The notes below the pieces were generated by a model. That model did not search any database and was not told the origin of the DNA. It saw nothing but the letters and a program-made list of their open reading frames with translations. DNA of 64,000 bases from Cryptomeria japonica (lineage: Eukaryota > Streptophyta > Pinopsida > Cupressales > Cupressaceae). A program made the translations under genes and the position numbers. Positions 63,533 to 64,000 of this stretch are shown here, in pieces (the stretch's first letter is position 1; each line of letters starts with the position of its first letter). The stretch spans positions 576,025,752 through 576,089,751 of the forward strand of contig NC_081405.1 in assembly GCF_030272615.1 (NCBI RefSeq). The letters run 5' to 3'.

Positions 63533-64000
63533 TGTGAGGCCTCACCTCGACTCAGTCTGACATTCAGTGGATTTTATATGTAGACTGTTATGGATACTTT
63601 ATTTTCATGCATTTTGAGACTTAGAACTTATATGATTTCATGATTTGGATAACATTGCTATGTTTTGATGATTTACTTATATGATTTATGAGATAGAATA
63701 CTACATGATTGTTAGATAGGATGATATTGCAATGATAGATGTCGTTATTGAATTTGCAGGACTTTACTATGATAATAGAACTATGATGTATGGTTAAGTT
63801 TATGTGAATTGGGATGAAATTGCTTATGTGAAATTGCTTGATAAAAGATGTATTTAATCTGTGCAGATGAAAATTGTATGCAAGTGATGATGTGTATTGT
63901 TATTCCTTTCAATTATATAATATGCGGATATTTGAGAGTACTAATGTGTAAATTGAGATGTGCAGGAAATTAACCATGTGACCATGGAAAATTTACGGAG
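63533..64000 (+). repeat. 3' LTR, first 468 bases
   Basis: Begins TGTGAGGCCTCACC and aligns base for base with 54602-55068 apart from about 17 substitutions and a one-base length difference; it continues beyond the window. Confidence 0.93.

Larger units (their letters stand above)
54602..64000 (+). mobile_element. Chromodomain Ty3 element (Tekay/Del-like), 3' LTR cut by window
   Basis: 5' LTR 54602-58579, tRNA-Met primer site at 58588, single-frame gag-pol 58756-63522 with a C-terminal chromodomain, polypurine tract, and a 3' LTR from 63533 that leaves the window. The visible 468 bases of the 3' LTR differ from the 5' LTR at about 17 positions by eye (under 4%). The 5' LTR begins TATGAGG where the 3' one has TGTGAGG, so the terminal TG is mutated. 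Very long LTRs and an integrase chromodomain fit the Tekay/Del clade. Confidence 0.92.

Overview
This window is AT-rich, repeat-dense nuclear DNA from a large-genome seed plant. The evidence is plant L1-type LINEs (DUF4283-like ORF1, endonuclease, RT, zf-RVT, plant-type RNase H), Ty1/copia and Ty3 elements primed by initiator tRNA-Met, a chromodomain-bearing Ty3 element with roughly 4-kb LTRs, and one plant RING-H2 gene. The heavily nested, old, C-to-T-decayed elements suggest a gymnosperm, possibly a conifer, but no species can be fixed from the sequence.

Layout. 1-5700: 5'-truncated-by-window LINE (LINE-1). 5740-6540: remnant of a minus-strand copia element. 8100-8940: the only convincing cellular gene, an intronless RING-H2 E3 ligase with a TATA box. 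9433-11160: an AT-rich dispersed repeat ending in a (CT)n tract. 12091-19187: an old copia LTR on the + strand, split by a younger and nearly complete minus-strand copia element (12304-18948) of a related family. 19772-46076: a second copy of the dispersed repeat, broken up by two LINEs. LINE-3 (20607-36208, 14-bp target duplication) is itself interrupted by a complete Ty3 element (23845-30874). LINE-2 occupies 36616-44684. 46745-48420: sequence paralogous to the flanks of the RING gene but lacking both the gene and the dispersed repeat. 49690-51190: minus-strand Ty3 pol remnant. 54602-64000: chromodomain Ty3 element (Tekay/Del-like) with a very long LTR; its 3' LTR runs off the window.

None of the transposable elements looks able to move: all coding regions carry stops, frameshifts or lost catalytic residues. 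The most informative decay is in the last element. Its whole 1,589-codon gag-pol stays in one frame and is broken only by TAG (16) and TGA (2) codons, never TAA, which points to C-to-T change at methylated CHG and CG sites. The three LINEs carry 1.4-2.3 kb of further coding-like sequence downstream of RNase H. Two of them share a recognisable extra ORF there, which is the best candidate for something little described. No CRISPR array, rRNA, tRNA gene or operon-like gene cluster was seen.
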